DNA of 56,430 bases from an uncultured Nitrosomonas sp. (GCF_902826915.1 NZ_CADEGP010000010.1:1-56430); one strand, 5' to 3'. Shown: positions 12,491 to 23,113, counted from the stretch's first letter. Notes: a model not told the origin generated them from the sequence alone. Program-made: numbers and translations.

Positions 12491-15427
12491 TTAAGATTGG
12501 TTCATCAAATCTCTCAGCACATAAGGCAAAATACCACCATGCTTGTAATAATCGATCTCAATCGCAGTATCGATACGGCATAGTAATTGCACCGATTGGC
12601 TACTACCGTCTTTCTTGTGTATCACCAACGTGACATCTTTTTGTGGTTGAATATCATTCAGACCTGAAATATCGAATTGTTCATCACCTTTGATTCCAAG
12701 CGTTTCAACGCTGTCATCTTCCTTGAATTGTAGCGGCAGGACGCCCATGCCAATCAGGTTGCTGCGGTGAATGCGTTCAAAACTGGCGGCGATCACCGCT
12801 TTGACACCCAGAAGTTGTGTGCCTTTGGCGGCCCAGTCGCGGCTTGAGCCAGTGCCGTATTCCTTGCCGCCGAAAACAACGGTGGAAATGCCTTGTGTGC
12901 GATATTTCATTGCGGCATCATAAATGCTCATTTGCTCAGGTGCAGCGCCGTTTGTGCCCTGATAGAGCGTGACACCACCTTCACTGTCGGGGATCATTAG
13001 ATTTCGGATGCGTACATTGGCAAAGGTGCCGCGCATCATTACTTCATGGTTGCCGCGGCGGGCGCCATAGCTATTAAAGTCTGTCTTTGTGATATTGTGA
13101 TTTAGCAGATATTGGCCAGCCGGAGAAGTATCTTTAATTGAGCCAGCTGGGCTGATATGATCGGTGGTCACGGAATTACCGAATACGCCCAGTGCAAAGG
13201 CATTCTTGATATCGTTGCTGTCACTGGTTGCTGCTGGTTGCAGCGAAAAATTCTCAAAGAAAGGCGGTTCGGCAATGTAAGTGGATTGTGGCCAGTTGTA
13301 GGTTTGTCCTGTGATAGCGGTGACGTTATTCCACAGGTCATGATTCTTGGTGAGGTTGCTGTAGAGTTGCCGGAAAGTATCCGCATTCGTGGCAAATTTC
13401 ATCAGCGCATAAATTTCCGCGCTGCTGGGCCAGATATCTTTAAGCCAAACCGGTTGATTATTTTTTCCGATGCCGATTGGTTCGGTAGTAAGATCTTTGA
13501 GCATCGAGCCTGCGATGGCATAAGCAACCACGAGCGGTGGAGATGCTAGAAAATTGGCGTGGATATTTGAATGAATGCGTGCTTCAAAATTGCGATTTCC
13601 CGATAGTACCGCAGCACAAACCAGATCATTCTTCACAATCGTTTCTTCAATCGGTTCTGCCAAAGGCCCGCTATTGCCGATACAGGTGGTGCAGCCATAG
13701 CCGACTAGATTAAATCCCAATTGCTCCAGATAAGGCAGCAATCCGGTAACGGTCAGATAATCGGTAACCACGCGTGAACCCGGCGCAAGCGAGGTTTTAA
13801 TGTGGTGTTTGACCGATAATCCTTTCTCGACAGCTTTCTTAGCCAGTAACCCGGCGGCGAGCAGCACGCTGGGGTTGGAGGTGTTAGTACAGGATGTGAT
13901 GGCGGCAATTAGGACATCGCCGTGACCTAATTCAATCGAGAAACCGTTCAATTTATGCGGAGATAATTCGATCGAATCGGATGTTGGCCGATTGCTGGTC
14001 ATTTCGGCGACGTTGCGGGAGGTCATTCGCCGTTCGACAGGTGCCGTGTTGTGCGCTGTTGGTGCGTTATCCTCTCTCAATGCGTTATCGGGAACGGGTG
14101 ACGACAACCGGCTATCATCTGGTTCACAGGCGTCGATGTTTGTGCATACCTCGGGATCCTGAGCGCGGCTGCTGCGTGTCAAGTAACGCTGATTGAGATC
14201 GTGATCTTGTTTGCCGTAGCCGCTTTCTTTGGCGGGTTTGTTGAAGAGTTCAGTAAATCTGGATTTGATCGCACTCAATTCAATACGATCCTGTGGTCGT
14301 TTGGGGCCTGCCAAGGATGGTGCAACAGAATTTAGATCAAGCGTCAACTCGCTACTATAGTCGATGTCGCCTTGACGGGGAATGCCATACATTTGCTGTG
14401 CTTGAAAATAACTTTGGAATGCTTTGATTTCTTCTTCATTCCGTCCTGTGCCTTTAAAGTATTCGACGGTGACATCATCAACCGGAAAAAAACCCATCGT
14501 AGCGCCATATTCGGGTGCCATATTGGCAATGGTGGCACGGTCGGGCAATGTCAACGAGGCAGTCCCCGCGCCGAAAAACTCAACAAATTTGCCGACTACA
14601 TTGGCTTCACGCAGCATTTCGGTGACTGTCAGCACCAAATCGGTTGCAGTAACGCCTTCACGTAATTGGCCGGTCAAATTCACGCCGACTACATCGGGCG
14701 TGAGGAAATAAACCGGTTGCCCTAGCATGCCAGCTTCCGCTTCAATACCGCCGACACCCCAACCGACTACGCCGATTCCGTTGATCATCGTAGTATGCGA
14801 GTCGGTGCCGACCAAGGTATCCGGATAAATCAGTCCATTTTTTTGATGTACACCGCGCGCAAGATATTCCAGATTGACCTGATGCACGATCCCGATTCCG
14901 GGCGGGATGACCTTGAAAGTGTCAAATGCCTGCATGCCCCACTTAATGAACTGATAGCGTTCGTTGTTGCGGGAAAACTCAATTTCCATGTTGTAATTCA
15001 GCGCATCTTTGTTGCCGTAATGATCAACCTGAATCGAATGATCCACCACCAGATCAACTGGTACCAATGGTTCGATTAGCTTAGGGTCTTTTCCCAGTTT
15101 GACTGCCGCGCTACGCATGGCGGCGAGATCTACCAACAACGGTACCCCGGTGAAATCTTGCAGTACAATGCGAGAAACAACAAACGGTATTTCATCTACC
15201 CTGGGGGCATCCGGTTTCCACTCCGCCAATTGACGGACATGTGCTTCGGTGATTTTTTTATTGTCATAATTGCGTAAAACAGACTCTAGAACAATGCGGA
15301 TCGAAATCGGCAGGCGGGAAATTTTCCCGGCACCGTTTTTTTCCAATGCTGGGAGTGAGTAATATTTCGCGCGATTTCCTTGGGGAAGGTTGAGTTCATG
15401 CAGGCTGTTGAATAAATTGTGATTCAT
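12491..15427 (-). CDS. acnA: Aconitate hydratase A
   Basis: Interconverts citrate and isocitrate in the TCA cycle; contains a [4Fe-4S] cluster. The cluster cysteines are C513 ([10 protein letters not shown]), C579 and C582 ([12 protein letters not shown]). The substrate-loop [21 protein letters not shown] and the swivel-domain [13 protein letters not shown] are intact. At 978 residues it is longer than the usual 890-900, because about 75 residues of polar, Arg/Asp/Pro-rich sequence (about 405-490, DNA about 13960-14215) are inserted before the [11 protein letters not shown] block. The frame is open through the insert, so the protein is probably made. The gene stands alone, convergent with the phosphoesterase and divergent from the FmdB gene. 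Confidence 0.95.
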   Translation of the reverse strand: MNHNLFNSLHELNLPQGNRAKYYSLPALEKNGAGKISRLPISIRIVLESVLRNYDNKKITEAHVRQLAEWKPDAPRVDEIPFVVSRIVLQDFTGVPLLVDLAAMRSAAVKLGKDPKLIEPLVPVDLVVDHSIQVDHYGNKDALNYNMEIEFSRNNERYQFIKWGMQAFDTFKVIPPGIGIVHQVNLEYLARGVHQKNGLIYPDTLVGTDSHTTMINGIGVVGWGVGGIEAEAGMLGQPVYFLTPDVVGVNLTGQLREGVTATDLVLTVTEMLREANVVGKFVEFFGAGTASLTLPDRATIANMAPEYGATMGFFPVDDVTVEYFKGTGRNEEEIKAFQSYFQAQQMYGIPRQGDIDYSSELTLDLNSVAPSLAGPKRPQDRIELSAIKSRFTELFNKPAKESGYGKQDHDLNQRYLTRSSRAQDPEVCTNIDACEPDDSRLSSPVPDNALREDNAPTAHNTAPVERRMTSRNVAEMTSNRPTSDSIELSPHKLNGFSIELGHGDVLIAAITSCTNTSNPSVLLAAGLLAKKAVEKGLSVKHHIKTSLAPGSRVVTDYLTVTGLLPYLEQLGFNLVGYGCTTCIGNSGPLAEPIEETIVKNDLVCAAVLSGNRNFEARIHSNIHANFLASPPLVVAYAIAGSMLKDLTTEPIGIGKNNQPVWLKDIWPSSAEIYALMKFATNADTFRQLYSNLTKNHDLWNNVTAITGQTYNWPQSTYIAEPPFFENFSLQPAATSDSNDIKNAFALGVFGNSVTTDHISPAGSIKDTSPAGQYLLNHNITKTDFNSYGARRGNHEVMMRGTFANVRIRNLMIPDSEGGVTLYQGTNGAAPEQMSIYDAAMKYRTQGISTVVFGGKEYGTGSSRDWAAKGTQLLGVKAVIAASFERIHRSNLIGMGVLPLQFKEDDSVETLGIKGDEQFDISGLNDIQPQKDVTLVIHKKDGSSQSVQLLCRIDTAIEIDYYKHGGILPYVLRDLMNQS

Positions 15428-15689
15428 GGCAATGTTCCTGAAGATAAGCGCGACTGGACAGATAAATAAAAGATTCTGACCATAATATATAATTTTGATC
15501 CAACAAAGTCACGTATAGGCTGAATGTTTTCCCTATCTGTAGGTGTAAATGAAACATAATTTATCTCCATTATGACAATTTTCGCACAACGCCGCGCATT
15601 GACAACAATTGAGAAAATAGGATTATGTTACGGTGGGTGTGAATTCTTGTTCCATAGCGATTGCACACTTAAAATAAAACAGGTTAAGG

Positions 15690-15695
15690 TATAAT
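15690..15695 (+). promoter_or_regulatory. Candidate -10 box for the fmdB-aspS-nudB operon
   Basis: A perfect TATAAT lies 36 bases before the FmdB ATG. The best -35-like hexamer (TTGCAC, 15661-15666) is 23 bases away, too far for a normal sigma-70 site, so the -35 is uncertain. The rest of the 304-base gap between acnA and this gene (15428-15731) holds no other feature I can name; it must contain the divergent promoters. Confidence 0.35.
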
Positions 15696-15731
15696 CCCCG
15701 GTTTCTCAATTTTGAATTGTTGGAGGTCTCT

Positions 15732-16055
15732 ATGCCTATTTATGAATATCTTTGCAATTCATGTGGTGCCGAGAAAGAACATTTGCAAAAGATTAGCGAT
15801 GCACCCATTACAGCATGCCCTGTGTGTGGCAGTAATAATTATACAAAACTGATTTCTGCTGCAGGATTTCAATTGAAGGGCAGCGGTTGGTACGTTACTG
15901 ATTTTAAGAACAAGGCGAAACCAGCAGATACTAAGACTGAGCCTGCTGCAAAAGAAAATACCGCAAGTACTCCATTAGCAACACCCGCAGCTGCGGATAC
16001 GGCTACGAAAAAAGAGAGTAGTCCGACAACGAAGACTGCTGCAGCTGCTGATTGA
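15732..16055 (+). CDS. FmdB-family zinc ribbon protein
   Basis: A 107-residue protein. The ATG at 15732 is preferred: GGAGG lies 5 bases upstream and gives the family start MPIYEYLCNSCGAE; a start 5 codons earlier is not supported. Two CxxC pairs (CNSC, CPVC) form a zinc ribbon within the first 40 residues, followed by the conserved ISAAGFQLKGSGWYVTDF. The tail from about residue 60 is low-complexity Ala/Thr/Lys/Pro and probably disordered. FmdB-type proteins are widespread and of unclear function (a regulator role was proposed in methylotrophs). The position just before aspS is common in proteobacteria. Confidence 0.88.
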   Translation: MPIYEYLCNSCGAEKEHLQKISDAPITACPVCGSNNYTKLISAAGFQLKGSGWYVTDFKNKAKPADTKTEPAAKENTASTPLATPAAADTATKKESSPTTKTAAAAD

Positions 16056-16128
16056 CCTGAGTGTCACCATATTGCGGCGATATAAACCAGAAATTATCAA
16101 TCTCCTTACTTAGATCATTGAAAGAATT

Positions 16129-17916
16129 ATGCGTACAAACTACTGTGGCGCCATTAATACCGAATATTTAGATAAAACAGTCACTCTTTTCGGTTGGGTA
16201 CACCGGCGCAGAGATCACGGCGGGGTGATATTCATTGATCTGCGTGATCGTGAAGGTTTGGTACAAGTTGTATGTGATCCCGATAACGTGGAAACATTTC
16301 AGGCGGCAGAAAAAATACGCAATGAATATGTACTGAAAATTACTGGCAAGGTGCGAAGACGACCTGAAGGAACGATTAACACGTCTTTGGTCAGCGGGGA
16401 GATCGAGATTCTGGTGGCAGCTATTGAGGTATTGAACACTTCATTGACACCACCTTTTTTGATGGATGATGACAATATCAGTGAAGTTGTGCGACTGGAG
16501 CATCGCTATCTGGATCTACGCCGCCCGGCGATGCAATCGAATCTTCGTTTACGGCATAAAGTTGCTATGGCGGTTCGGGTATTCCTGGATCAACATGGTT
16601 TTTTAGATATTGAGACACCGATGCTGACTAAATCCACGCCTGAAGGTGCGCGGGATTATCTGGTGCCGTCACGGGTTAATGCCGGTCATTTTTTTGCCTT
16701 GCCGCAATCACCGCAATTATTCAAACAACTGCTGATGGTATCTGGTTTTGATCGCTATTATCAGATTACTCGTTGTTTCCGTGATGAAGATTTGCGCGCG
16801 GACCGACAGCCTGAATTCACCCAGATCGATATAGAAACTTCATTTCTGTCAGAGAATGAAATCATGTCTTTGATGGAAGAGATGATGCGCGGACTATTCA
16901 AGAATGTGAGTAATGTGGATTTGCCCAATCCATTTCCACGGCTGAGTTACGCCGAAGCGATGTTCAAATATGGTTCTGATAAACCAGATTTGCGCGTTTC
17001 ACTAGAGTTTACTGAGTTAACCGACATCATGAGAGAAGTTTCTTTTAAGGTATTCCGTGAAGCTGCCGAAAAAGCGGATGGACGGGTAGCGGCTTTGCGG
17101 GTGCCTAAGGGTGGTGCATTATCGCGCAAGGAAATTGATGATTATACGTCGTTTGTTGCAATTTATGGCGCTAAGGGTTTGGCGTATATTAAGATTAATC
17201 GTCTCTCCGATGGTGTGGAAGGACTGCAGTCACCGATTCTGAAATTCCTGCCGGAAGATACGATTCAAACTATTCTGGCCCGTACCAAGGCTCAAGATGG
17301 CGATTTAATTTTTTTCGGTGCGGATAAAACCAAAATTGTTAATGAGTCTTTGGGCGCATTACGTATTAAAGTTGGGCATCAACACGGTCATGCTGAATCC
17401 GGATGGAAACCGTTATGGGTGGTTGATTTTCCCATGTTCGAGCGTGACGAGGAAGAAAATCGCTGGCAGGCATTGCACCATCCTTTCACATCACCGGCTG
17501 ATGGACATGAGGATTTACTCGAAAACCATCCCGGTCAGGCGTTATCCAAAGCCTATGATATGGTTCTGAATGGTTCCGAGATTGGTGGTGGCTCAGTGCG
17601 GATTCATCGCCAGGATATTCAGTCCAAGGTGTTTCGTGCTTTAAATATCTCCGAACAAGAGGCCCAAGAAAAATTTGGCTTTTTGTTAGAAGCGCTTCAG
17701 TATGGTGCTCCACCGCATGGTGGCATCGCGTTTGGATTGGATCGTATTCTAGCCATGATGACCGGCTCAGAATCAATTCGCGATGTCATTGCCTTTCCTA
17801 AAACCCAACGTGCGCAGTGCCTGTTGACTCATGCGCCCAGCACTGTCGATGAAAAGCAATTAAGAGAACTCAATATTCGCTTACGCCAAGTTGAAACTAA
17901 ATCAAGTAGTGGGTAG
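16129..17916 (+). CDS. aspS: Aspartyl-tRNA synthetase, probably nondiscriminating type
   Basis: Charges tRNA(Asp) with aspartate. The 595-residue length and domain order fit the bacterial type: an N-terminal OB-fold anticodon domain (1-110), class II catalytic core with motif 2 [18 protein letters not shown] and motif 3 [13 protein letters not shown], and the bacterial GAD insertion domain. The anticodon domain carries His30 (RRRDHGG) and Gly81 (RRPEG), the two residues associated with relaxed anticodon recognition in Pseudomonas aeruginosa; discriminating E. coli AspRS has Leu and Lys at the matching places. I infer that it also makes Asp-tRNA(Asn) for conversion by GatCAB. It is 11 bases before nudB. 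Confidence 0.97.
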   Translation: MRTNYCGAINTEYLDKTVTLFGWVHRRRDHGGVIFIDLRDREGLVQVVCDPDNVETFQAAEKIRNEYVLKITGKVRRRPEGTINTSLVSGEIEILVAAIEVLNTSLTPPFLMDDDNISEVVRLEHRYLDLRRPAMQSNLRLRHKVAMAVRVFLDQHGFLDIETPMLTKSTPEGARDYLVPSRVNAGHFFALPQSPQLFKQLLMVSGFDRYYQITRCFRDEDLRADRQPEFTQIDIETSFLSENEIMSLMEEMMRGLFKNVSNVDLPNPFPRLSYAEAMFKYGSDKPDLRVSLEFTELTDIMREVSFKVFREAAEKADGRVAALRVPKGGALSRKEIDDYTSFVAIYGAKGLAYIKINRLSDGVEGLQSPILKFLPEDTIQTILARTKAQDGDLIFFGADKTKIVNESLGALRIKVGHQHGHAESGWKPLWVVDFPMFERDEEENRWQALHHPFTSPADGHEDLLENHPGQALSKAYDMVLNGSEIGGGSVRIHRQDIQSKVFRALNISEQEAQEKFGFLLEALQYGAPPHGGIAFGLDRILAMMTGSESIRDVIAFPKTQRAQCLLTHAPSTVDEKQLRELNIRLRQVETKSSSG

Positions 17917-17927
17917 CCGTTGCTTCA

Positions 17928-18383
17928 ATGTATAAGACTCCGGTTTCTGTTCTGGTTGTTATTCATACAGTTGATTTGCAGGTATTATTATTAGAGCGCG
18001 CGGATCATCCGGGTTTCTGGCAATCGGTTACAGGTAGCCAGGATCCTGGCGAAACACTACTTCAGACTGCAATGCGGGAAGTGTCCGAGGAAACCGGATT
18101 AAGCCCAACTAGTTATGTTCTGACTAATTGGCAGATTGAGAATTGCTACGAAATTTACCAAGAATGGCGCTGGCGTTATGGGCCGGATGTAAGATTCAAT
18201 ACTGAGCATGTATTCGGTTTGTGTTTGCCGGACATAACGCCGATTATGATCTCTGCCAGAGAACATTTAAATTATATCTGGCTGCCATGGCAGCAAGCGG
18301 CCGAGAAAGTATTTTCAAGCAGTAATGCCGAGGCTATTCTAAATTTACCAGCACGAGTGGAATTTGTTCAAAACAACTCCTAG
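17928..18383 (+). CDS. nudB: Dihydroneopterin triphosphate diphosphatase (Nudix)
   Basis: A 151-residue Nudix hydrolase that removes pyrophosphate from dihydroneopterin triphosphate in folate synthesis. The Nudix box is complete: G at about 36 in GSQDPGET, then REVSEETG. The region EWRWRYGPDVRFNTEHVFGL and the E..NYIWLPWQQA segment match NudB rather than other Nudix subfamilies. The aspS-nudB order is also that of E. coli, which supports the name. It starts 11 bases after aspS and is probably co-translated. No terminator is evident after it. Confidence 0.93.
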   Translation: MYKTPVSVLVVIHTVDLQVLLLERADHPGFWQSVTGSQDPGETLLQTAMREVSEETGLSPTSYVLTNWQIENCYEIYQEWRWRYGPDVRFNTEHVFGLCLPDITPIMISAREHLNYIWLPWQQAAEKVFSSSNAEAILNLPARVEFVQNNS

Positions 18384-18458
18384 CCAACGGAATAGCTTCC
18401 TTCCTCACCTCTGTAGTGCATAGTTGGCGTCTTACATTTTAAGCTTTAGGCAAATTGG

Positions 18459-19466
18459 CTATCGGTCTAATACTATTCGATATCTCGCCTTACCAGAACG
18501 AAGGTGTTCTATGGCATCGTTGACTTTATTCATCGGATAATGCTCGGTCACTGGTGTCACATCATGACGTGCAGCAAACTCAAGCATTTTACGGATGGTT
18601 TCGGGGCTACCGACCGGTGACGAACTAACTGACAATTGGCCAAACATCATTGGAATAAGATTCAGATCCAAAGGATCTGTGACTGCACCTAACATGTGTA
18701 ATCTGCCGCGTGGTTTGAGCAAACTAATATAGCTATTCCAATCAAGCCTGACGTTGACGGTCGAGAGCAACAAATCAAAGCGGTTTGCAGCACCTTTGAT
18801 GGCTCCAGGTTTACGTGAATTGATCGTGTCGTGAGCTCCAAGATCCAAGGCTTCTTGCTCTTTCGCCTCCTCTGAGGTAAAGGCAGTGACATGACAGCCC
18901 CAAGCTCGTGCAAACTTGATAGCCAAGTGTCCCAAGCCGCCAATCCCGATTACACCAACGCTGTCTGTTGGCGAAATGCCGAACTGAACCAAGGGATTAA
19001 ACACCGTTATTCCGCCGCAGAGTAATGGACCTGCGATCTTGGCATTCAGGGCATCGGGCAGTTTAGCAACACTCGTGTTATGCGCGCGTACTGTATCGGC
19101 AAACCCGCCGTGACGACCGACAATTGTGGACTCAGCACTTGAACATAAATTGTGATTTCCACCGAGACACTGGTTGCAAGTCATGCAGTATCCTGCGTGC
19201 CAACCCAAGCCGACCCGATCACCCACTGAGAAATGTGAAACGTGGTCACCGATTCTTGAGATTTTTCCTGTTACTTCGTGTCCTGGAACTAAAGGAAATC
19301 GGGTTATACCCCATGCATCATCGAGCATACTTAGATCGCTGTGGCAGATGCCACAGGATTCCACCGTGATATCTACTTCTTCCGGGCCAATTGATCCTAG
19401 TTCATACTCAAAGGGTTCTAAGGCACCATTGGCTTTTCTGGCTGCATATGCATGAACTGTACTCAC
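18459..19466 (-). CDS. Zinc-dependent NADP-type alcohol dehydrogenase (YahK/CAD-like)
   Basis: Medium-chain dehydrogenase that oxidises alcohols or reduces aldehydes. The GTG at 19466 is preferred: GAGGAG lies 7 bases upstream, giving [14 protein letters not shown], the usual start of this group, in a 335-residue protein; an ATG 18 codons upstream has no such site. Catalytic zinc site CGICHSD with GHEVTG, structural zinc cysteines CMTCNQC...NLC, and Rossmann motif GIGGLGHLA are intact. The sequence resembles YahK and cinnamyl-alcohol dehydrogenases, which prefer NADPH and broad aldehydes. It lies 244 bases downstream of the multicopper oxidase on the same strand; whether they share a transcript is unclear. 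Confidence 0.88.
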   Translation of the reverse strand: MSTVHAYAARKANGALEPFEYELGSIGPEEVDITVESCGICHSDLSMLDDAWGITRFPLVPGHEVTGKISRIGDHVSHFSVGDRVGLGWHAGYCMTCNQCLGGNHNLCSSAESTIVGRHGGFADTVRAHNTSVAKLPDALNAKIAGPLLCGGITVFNPLVQFGISPTDSVGVIGIGGLGHLAIKFARAWGCHVTAFTSEEAKEQEALDLGAHDTINSRKPGAIKGAANRFDLLLSTVNVRLDWNSYISLLKPRGRLHMLGAVTDPLDLNLIPMMFGQLSVSSSPVGSPETIRKMLEFAARHDVTPVTEHYPMNKVNDAIEHLRSGKARYRIVLDR

Positions 19467-19710
19467 TTTCAGGCTCCTCTTATTGTTAACCAGGTTCTTT
19501 GCTGGGATTGGACTGACCAATCGATTTTTGCTTCAGAAGTATCCAGTACATATTACTATTTTCTGAAAAGAAAAGTGACAATCCGCACATAAAAGGAAGG
19601 GAGCAGTCATTCACAGGTTTTCTCTTTTTACATCTCCGGAATCAAAAACATCGACTAATGCCTGACCTATTTCAGGCTCGTTTCCATAAAACGCAGCACA
19701 ATCTTTGTAT

Positions 19711-21360
19711 CTAGCTTATAAAGAAATTGCGCATCATGCCCATATCTTCATGTTCTAAATTGTGACAATGGTAGAGAAATAATCCGTTATAGTCATTAAA
19801 TGGTTTGATGATTTCAATCTCTTCCCCGGGCATAACCAAAACAGTGTCCTTCCAGCCGGTATTAATAAATCCATCTTTGATAGTATCGTACCCACTATCT
19901 TGATGGTTTTGCGTTCGCGATAAGATTTGAAATTGCTGACCATGTAAATGAATAGGGTGCGGTAAAGACATCATCATACCCATGCCACCGCCACCGCCAC
20001 CGCCACCGCCACCGCCACCGCCACCGCCACCGCCACGCATACCTCCGCGTCTGCTTCGATTCTCGTGGAATATTCTGATTTTTTGAATGGTGTTCAGCGG
20101 GATTTTTTCAAGCTCACTGTAGCCGTGCATGTCAAATGTACGACCATTTAATTGGAATGCCATGTGCCGCATACCGATGGCAATAGGAACAGTTTTGTCG
20201 GGATTGGTAATATCATGGGCTGTTAAGCGGCGTATTGGAACAAGTTCGTCTGGCAGTTTTGGTGAATCACTGATTTGTTCGGTGATACGAAAATTGGCAA
20301 TAGAGATAACTTCATCCTGGCCGGATGCACTACCCATCATACCCATTCCTCCGCGATCATGGCGCATTCCACTTCTCATACCAGCAATCATATGTGAAGT
20401 AGATTCCTGATAGGTCAAACTTTGTAGTGTAAGATCAGAGCCTAGTTTACGTCCGCTAAAATCGATCCATAACTCAATACGTTCAGCAGGCGCAAGCATG
20501 ACATAGGGCAAAGTTATTGGTTTTTCCAGTAGTCCGCCATCTGTTCCGATCGCGGTTACAACTGTCCCATCACTCCAGCCTAATTTGTAAATTCTTGAGT
20601 TTGATCCATTCAATATACGCAAGCGGTAGGTTCTGGTTTTTACAGAGATTGTATTGTCTTTTTGACCATTCACAAGAATGATGTCACCCAGGAAACCCCT
20701 TATTCTTTGATGCATGCCAAGAATGTAGCGCAATTGATTGCCACTGGAAAAACTGCGATCCTGAATGACAAGAGGAATATCATATTCGCCGCTGGGTAAA
20801 TCCAGCTTACGCTCAGCTTCATCCGTTATAGTAATGAGTCCAGCCAATCCCTGATATACCTGAGGTGCGGTTAATTCATGCGTATGTGGGTGGTACCAAT
20901 TGGTTCCGGCGGGATTCTTTACCTCAAATTCATACACGTACCGCTCTCCACGATAAATGGCATACATTGGGTGCCCATCCATCAGGTGCGGTACATGCAT
21001 GCCATGCCAGTGAGTGATGCAGGGTTCTGATAATTGATTATAAAAATATATTCGAACATTCTGGCCTTGCTCGAAATTGAGAATCGGCCCTAGGTAGCCT
21101 GGTAGTTCTTTAAGTGTCGTTTGAGGTCCTTTCAGCAATTTTCCGGTGTATTTATAAACATGGGTAAGAGCACCCGGCAGGATAGGGGCATCAGCCGCTT
21201 GAGCCGTCAGTGCGATTTCGACATCAGCCTTAAACGAATTATTGGGTGTCTTGTTAATTTTTCGGTTTTCAGCAAGAACGAAGCCAGGCATCGTGGCAGC
21301 TAGCGTGCTCAATGTTGCATATTGCAGGAATTGACGTTTTTTATAATCAATGTCTGTCAT
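19711..21360 (-). CDS. Multicopper oxidase with poly-Gly segment
   Basis: A 549-residue periplasmic copper oxidase. AGAGG precedes the ATG. The N-terminus KKRQFLQYATLSTLAATMPG looks like a Tat signal with KR in place of RR. Copper ligands occur as HWHGMH (about 118), HPHTH (about 158), HPIHLHG (about 467) and HCHNLEHEDMGMM (about 532) with an axial Met, so all T1, T2 and T3 sites are present. It has two Met-rich stretches, one with HMIAGMRSGMRHDRGGMGMM and one after the poly-Gly, as in CueO-like cuprous oxidases. It probably oxidises Cu(I) or phenolic or metal substrates; CueO-like copper tolerance is the best guess. The poly-Gly run (residues 443-459) sits just before the third copper block. 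Confidence 0.88.
   Translation of the reverse strand: MTDIDYKKRQFLQYATLSTLAATMPGFVLAENRKINKTPNNSFKADVEIALTAQAADAPILPGALTHVYKYTGKLLKGPQTTLKELPGYLGPILNFEQGQNVRIYFYNQLSEPCITHWHGMHVPHLMDGHPMYAIYRGERYVYEFEVKNPAGTNWYHPHTHELTAPQVYQGLAGLITITDEAERKLDLPSGEYDIPLVIQDRSFSSGNQLRYILGMHQRIRGFLGDIILVNGQKDNTISVKTRTYRLRILNGSNSRIYKLGWSDGTVVTAIGTDGGLLEKPITLPYVMLAPAERIELWIDFSGRKLGSDLTLQSLTYQESTSHMIAGMRSGMRHDRGGMGMMGSASGQDEVISIANFRITEQISDSPKLPDELVPIRRLTAHDITNPDKTVPIAIGMRHMAFQLNGRTFDMHGYSELEKIPLNTIQKIRIFHENRSRRGGMRGGGGGGGGGGGGGGGGGMGMMMSLPHPIHLHGQQFQILSRTQNHQDSGYDTIKDGFINTGWKDTVLVMPGEEIEIIKPFNDYNGLFLYHCHNLEHEDMGMMRNFFIS
19985..20032. repeat. Hexanucleotide microsatellite (CCACCG) x 8
   Basis: Eight perfect copies of CCACCG in tandem, plus a partial ninth. 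On the coding strand they read alternating GGT and GGC, giving 17 Gly in a row in the multicopper oxidase. Gain or loss of a unit would add or remove two Gly without a frameshift. Confidence 0.97.
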
Positions 21361-21564
21361 GATTAACCTCTCGCGCTACAACGAAAAAACTTGTGTGTGG
21401 TTTGGAAACTAAGCTTATATCCAGTACTCTGGATTCTAAGAATAACAGCTTTCAACTCAACTGTAATTTAACTGTAATTCAGAAAATAGCGTACTAAATC
21501 TGACAAAATAAGTATTAGATCCAGATCAAAGAAAGCTAATGTTATTAATTATAACTTTTCCGAT

Positions 21565-21921
21565 GTGATGGCGCGTGTTCAGCATGTGATCAAAACGGTT
21601 GAGCCGCACGATTCAGTTGAGCGCTATACCCAATTAGGCGTCGAGGTATTGCAAGGCAAAGCTCGAATTACTTCACCGTGGTCGGTGGAGATCAACGGAC
21701 AATCCCTGACAACACGCGCCATTGTCATTGCCATCGGTGCACATCCGATGGTGCCGAAAATCCCGGGACTGGAATCCGTGCGTTATTACACTTCTGATGC
21801 GCCCTGGTCACTGACCGAACGTCCGGGGCGCTTGATTGTGCTGGGTGGCGGGCCGATAGGCTGCAAACTGGCGCAAGCATTTGCCCGGTTAGATCTTGGT
21901 TTTATCAAGCAGAGTCAGTAG
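21565..21921 (+). pseudogene. Fragment of a mercuric reductase-like FAD/NAD oxidoreductase
   Basis: The sequence ERYTQLGVEVLQGKARITSP, then AIVIAIGAHPMVPKIPGLE, and the Rossmann motif VLGGGPIGCKLAQAFARL are typical of the middle part (roughly residues 100-220) of pyridine-nucleotide disulphide oxidoreductases of the mercuric reductase/dihydrolipoamide dehydrogenase group. The N-terminal FAD-binding and redox-cysteine region is missing, with unrelated sequence before it. Homology ends at about 21895, where the transposase remnant begins. It cannot make an active enzyme. The reading frame itself is clean, so the truncation may be fairly recent. Confidence 0.8.
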
Positions 21922-22572
21922 TGATTTCAACAGCTAAACCAAGCCATTATTATCAACCAGCGTATGCTGTTTATAACCAAACACAGATTTACCATTTTTT
22001 TTAACCCAGCGTGCTTCTGCATCTACGCCGGGTTGAGCAACTTCAATAACGCGCATAGCCGCTTTCGCCTCTGCTTCATCGTCTCGATTCTCCCGATCTG
22101 CAACCATTTCATACAATGGCCTGGTCTTTGGTTTACGCGGGCTGTGCGTGATACTGGCGTCGACGTGACAGCCCTGAGTCACCATGATGTCGTGCCCTTG
22201 GATCTGTTGATTGATCTTCTTCAGCAAATCATCCCAGGCATGCGCTTGTGGTAATCGTGTCCTGAAACGAGACAGTACCGAATGATCTGGAACATCGTGT
22301 TCCAGATTTAGGCTCAAAAATCGCATTACGTACATTCGCGTTAGCCATGTCTTCAACGGATCATCACTGAGTCCACCGTGCCAGATTCTTGCCAGCAACA
22401 TCTTGAACAGCAGCAACCCGGGATAGGCAGGACAGCCTGCGGCATCATATGTGGGGGCATAATGTTCAGCGATTGCTTTTTCTATCGGTTCCCAATCAAT
22501 CAGGTAATCGATTTGATTAAGAAAGTTTCCTTTGCGGGTGCGGCGGGTGACATCAAACTTAGAAAAACTCAT
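21900..22572 (-). mobile_element. Truncated IS5-family transposase remnant
   Basis: The 212-residue frame (stop at 21934) starts SFSKFDVTRRTRKGNFLNQI and continues with DHSVLSRFRTRL and CHVDASITHSPRKPKT, as in IS5-type transposases, which are normally 320-340 residues. The first catalytic Asp is in the HVDAS block. The frame then breaks at VDNNGLV. A few bases later another frame reads SLLTLLDKTKI, which resembles a segment about 20 residues further on, so there is a small deletion plus frameshift. The remaining third with the second Asp and the catalytic Glu is absent, replaced by the oxidoreductase fragment. No terminal inverted repeats can be defined because one end is lost. It is inactive. 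Confidence 0.85.
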
Positions 22573-23113
22573 ATCAATTAACTCAACAATATGATTTAGA
22601 ACATTATTATGTCATCATTCACACCTGAAAATGACTCTAACCGTGCAAAGCTCTTTCCTGGTCGACAGGATCAGCAAAAACAAAATACTTATTCTTACCA
22701 TCAAATGCTTGGGAGTACTTCAGGGGCGACTAGATAATCCATCTCGATAAAATTCTTTACGCTGAGTGTAAATGTTGTTTATTGTGCACAAGCTTGAATC
22801 ATTTGTGAATTTCTTCGATAAATCGATAGTGACCAGTTGAATATTCGCTTTAAATATACTTAAATGACCAGTGCAATTGAATATGCATTACTTGTAGATA
22901 TGGGAAAGTGTTTGTATTGCGCCAGTAAAATAGAAAATACACTGTAGTTATTGCGTTTTATTACTAATGAAATATCGTAAATGTGATGTATGGTGTCAGC
23001 TCATGCTATTAACCAATTCATTATCTTATTAATTTTTTGAGTAATTACGAATTGCTTGAAAAATTCAATTAAATGTGGATACGGTAAATTTTAAAACCAA
23101 ACTGGGTGATTCT
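22573..23113. other. AT-rich intergenic region beside the IS remnant
   Basis: About 540 bases without a supportable gene. A 30-codon open frame on the minus strand (22640-22729) reads YSQAFDGKNKYFVFADPVDQ in its middle and looks protein-like, possibly a second decayed gene, but it is too short to name. A near-direct repeat occurs at 22830-22844 (TGACCAGTTGAATAT) and 22865-22884 (the same with GCAA inserted). The promoter of the downstream acyltransferase cluster must lie here, but I cannot point to it. Confidence 0.4.

Noticed and set aside
19985..20032. Repeat as a CRISPR or assembly feature
   Set aside because: Six-base unit without spacers, in frame within a conserved gene; a coding microsatellite explains it. 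Exact copy number should still be verified with reads.
22860..22925. Sigma-54 promoter upstream of the exosortase-type acyltransferase
   Set aside because: A TGGGA and a TTGC occur, but the distance is wrong for the GG-N10-GC spacing.
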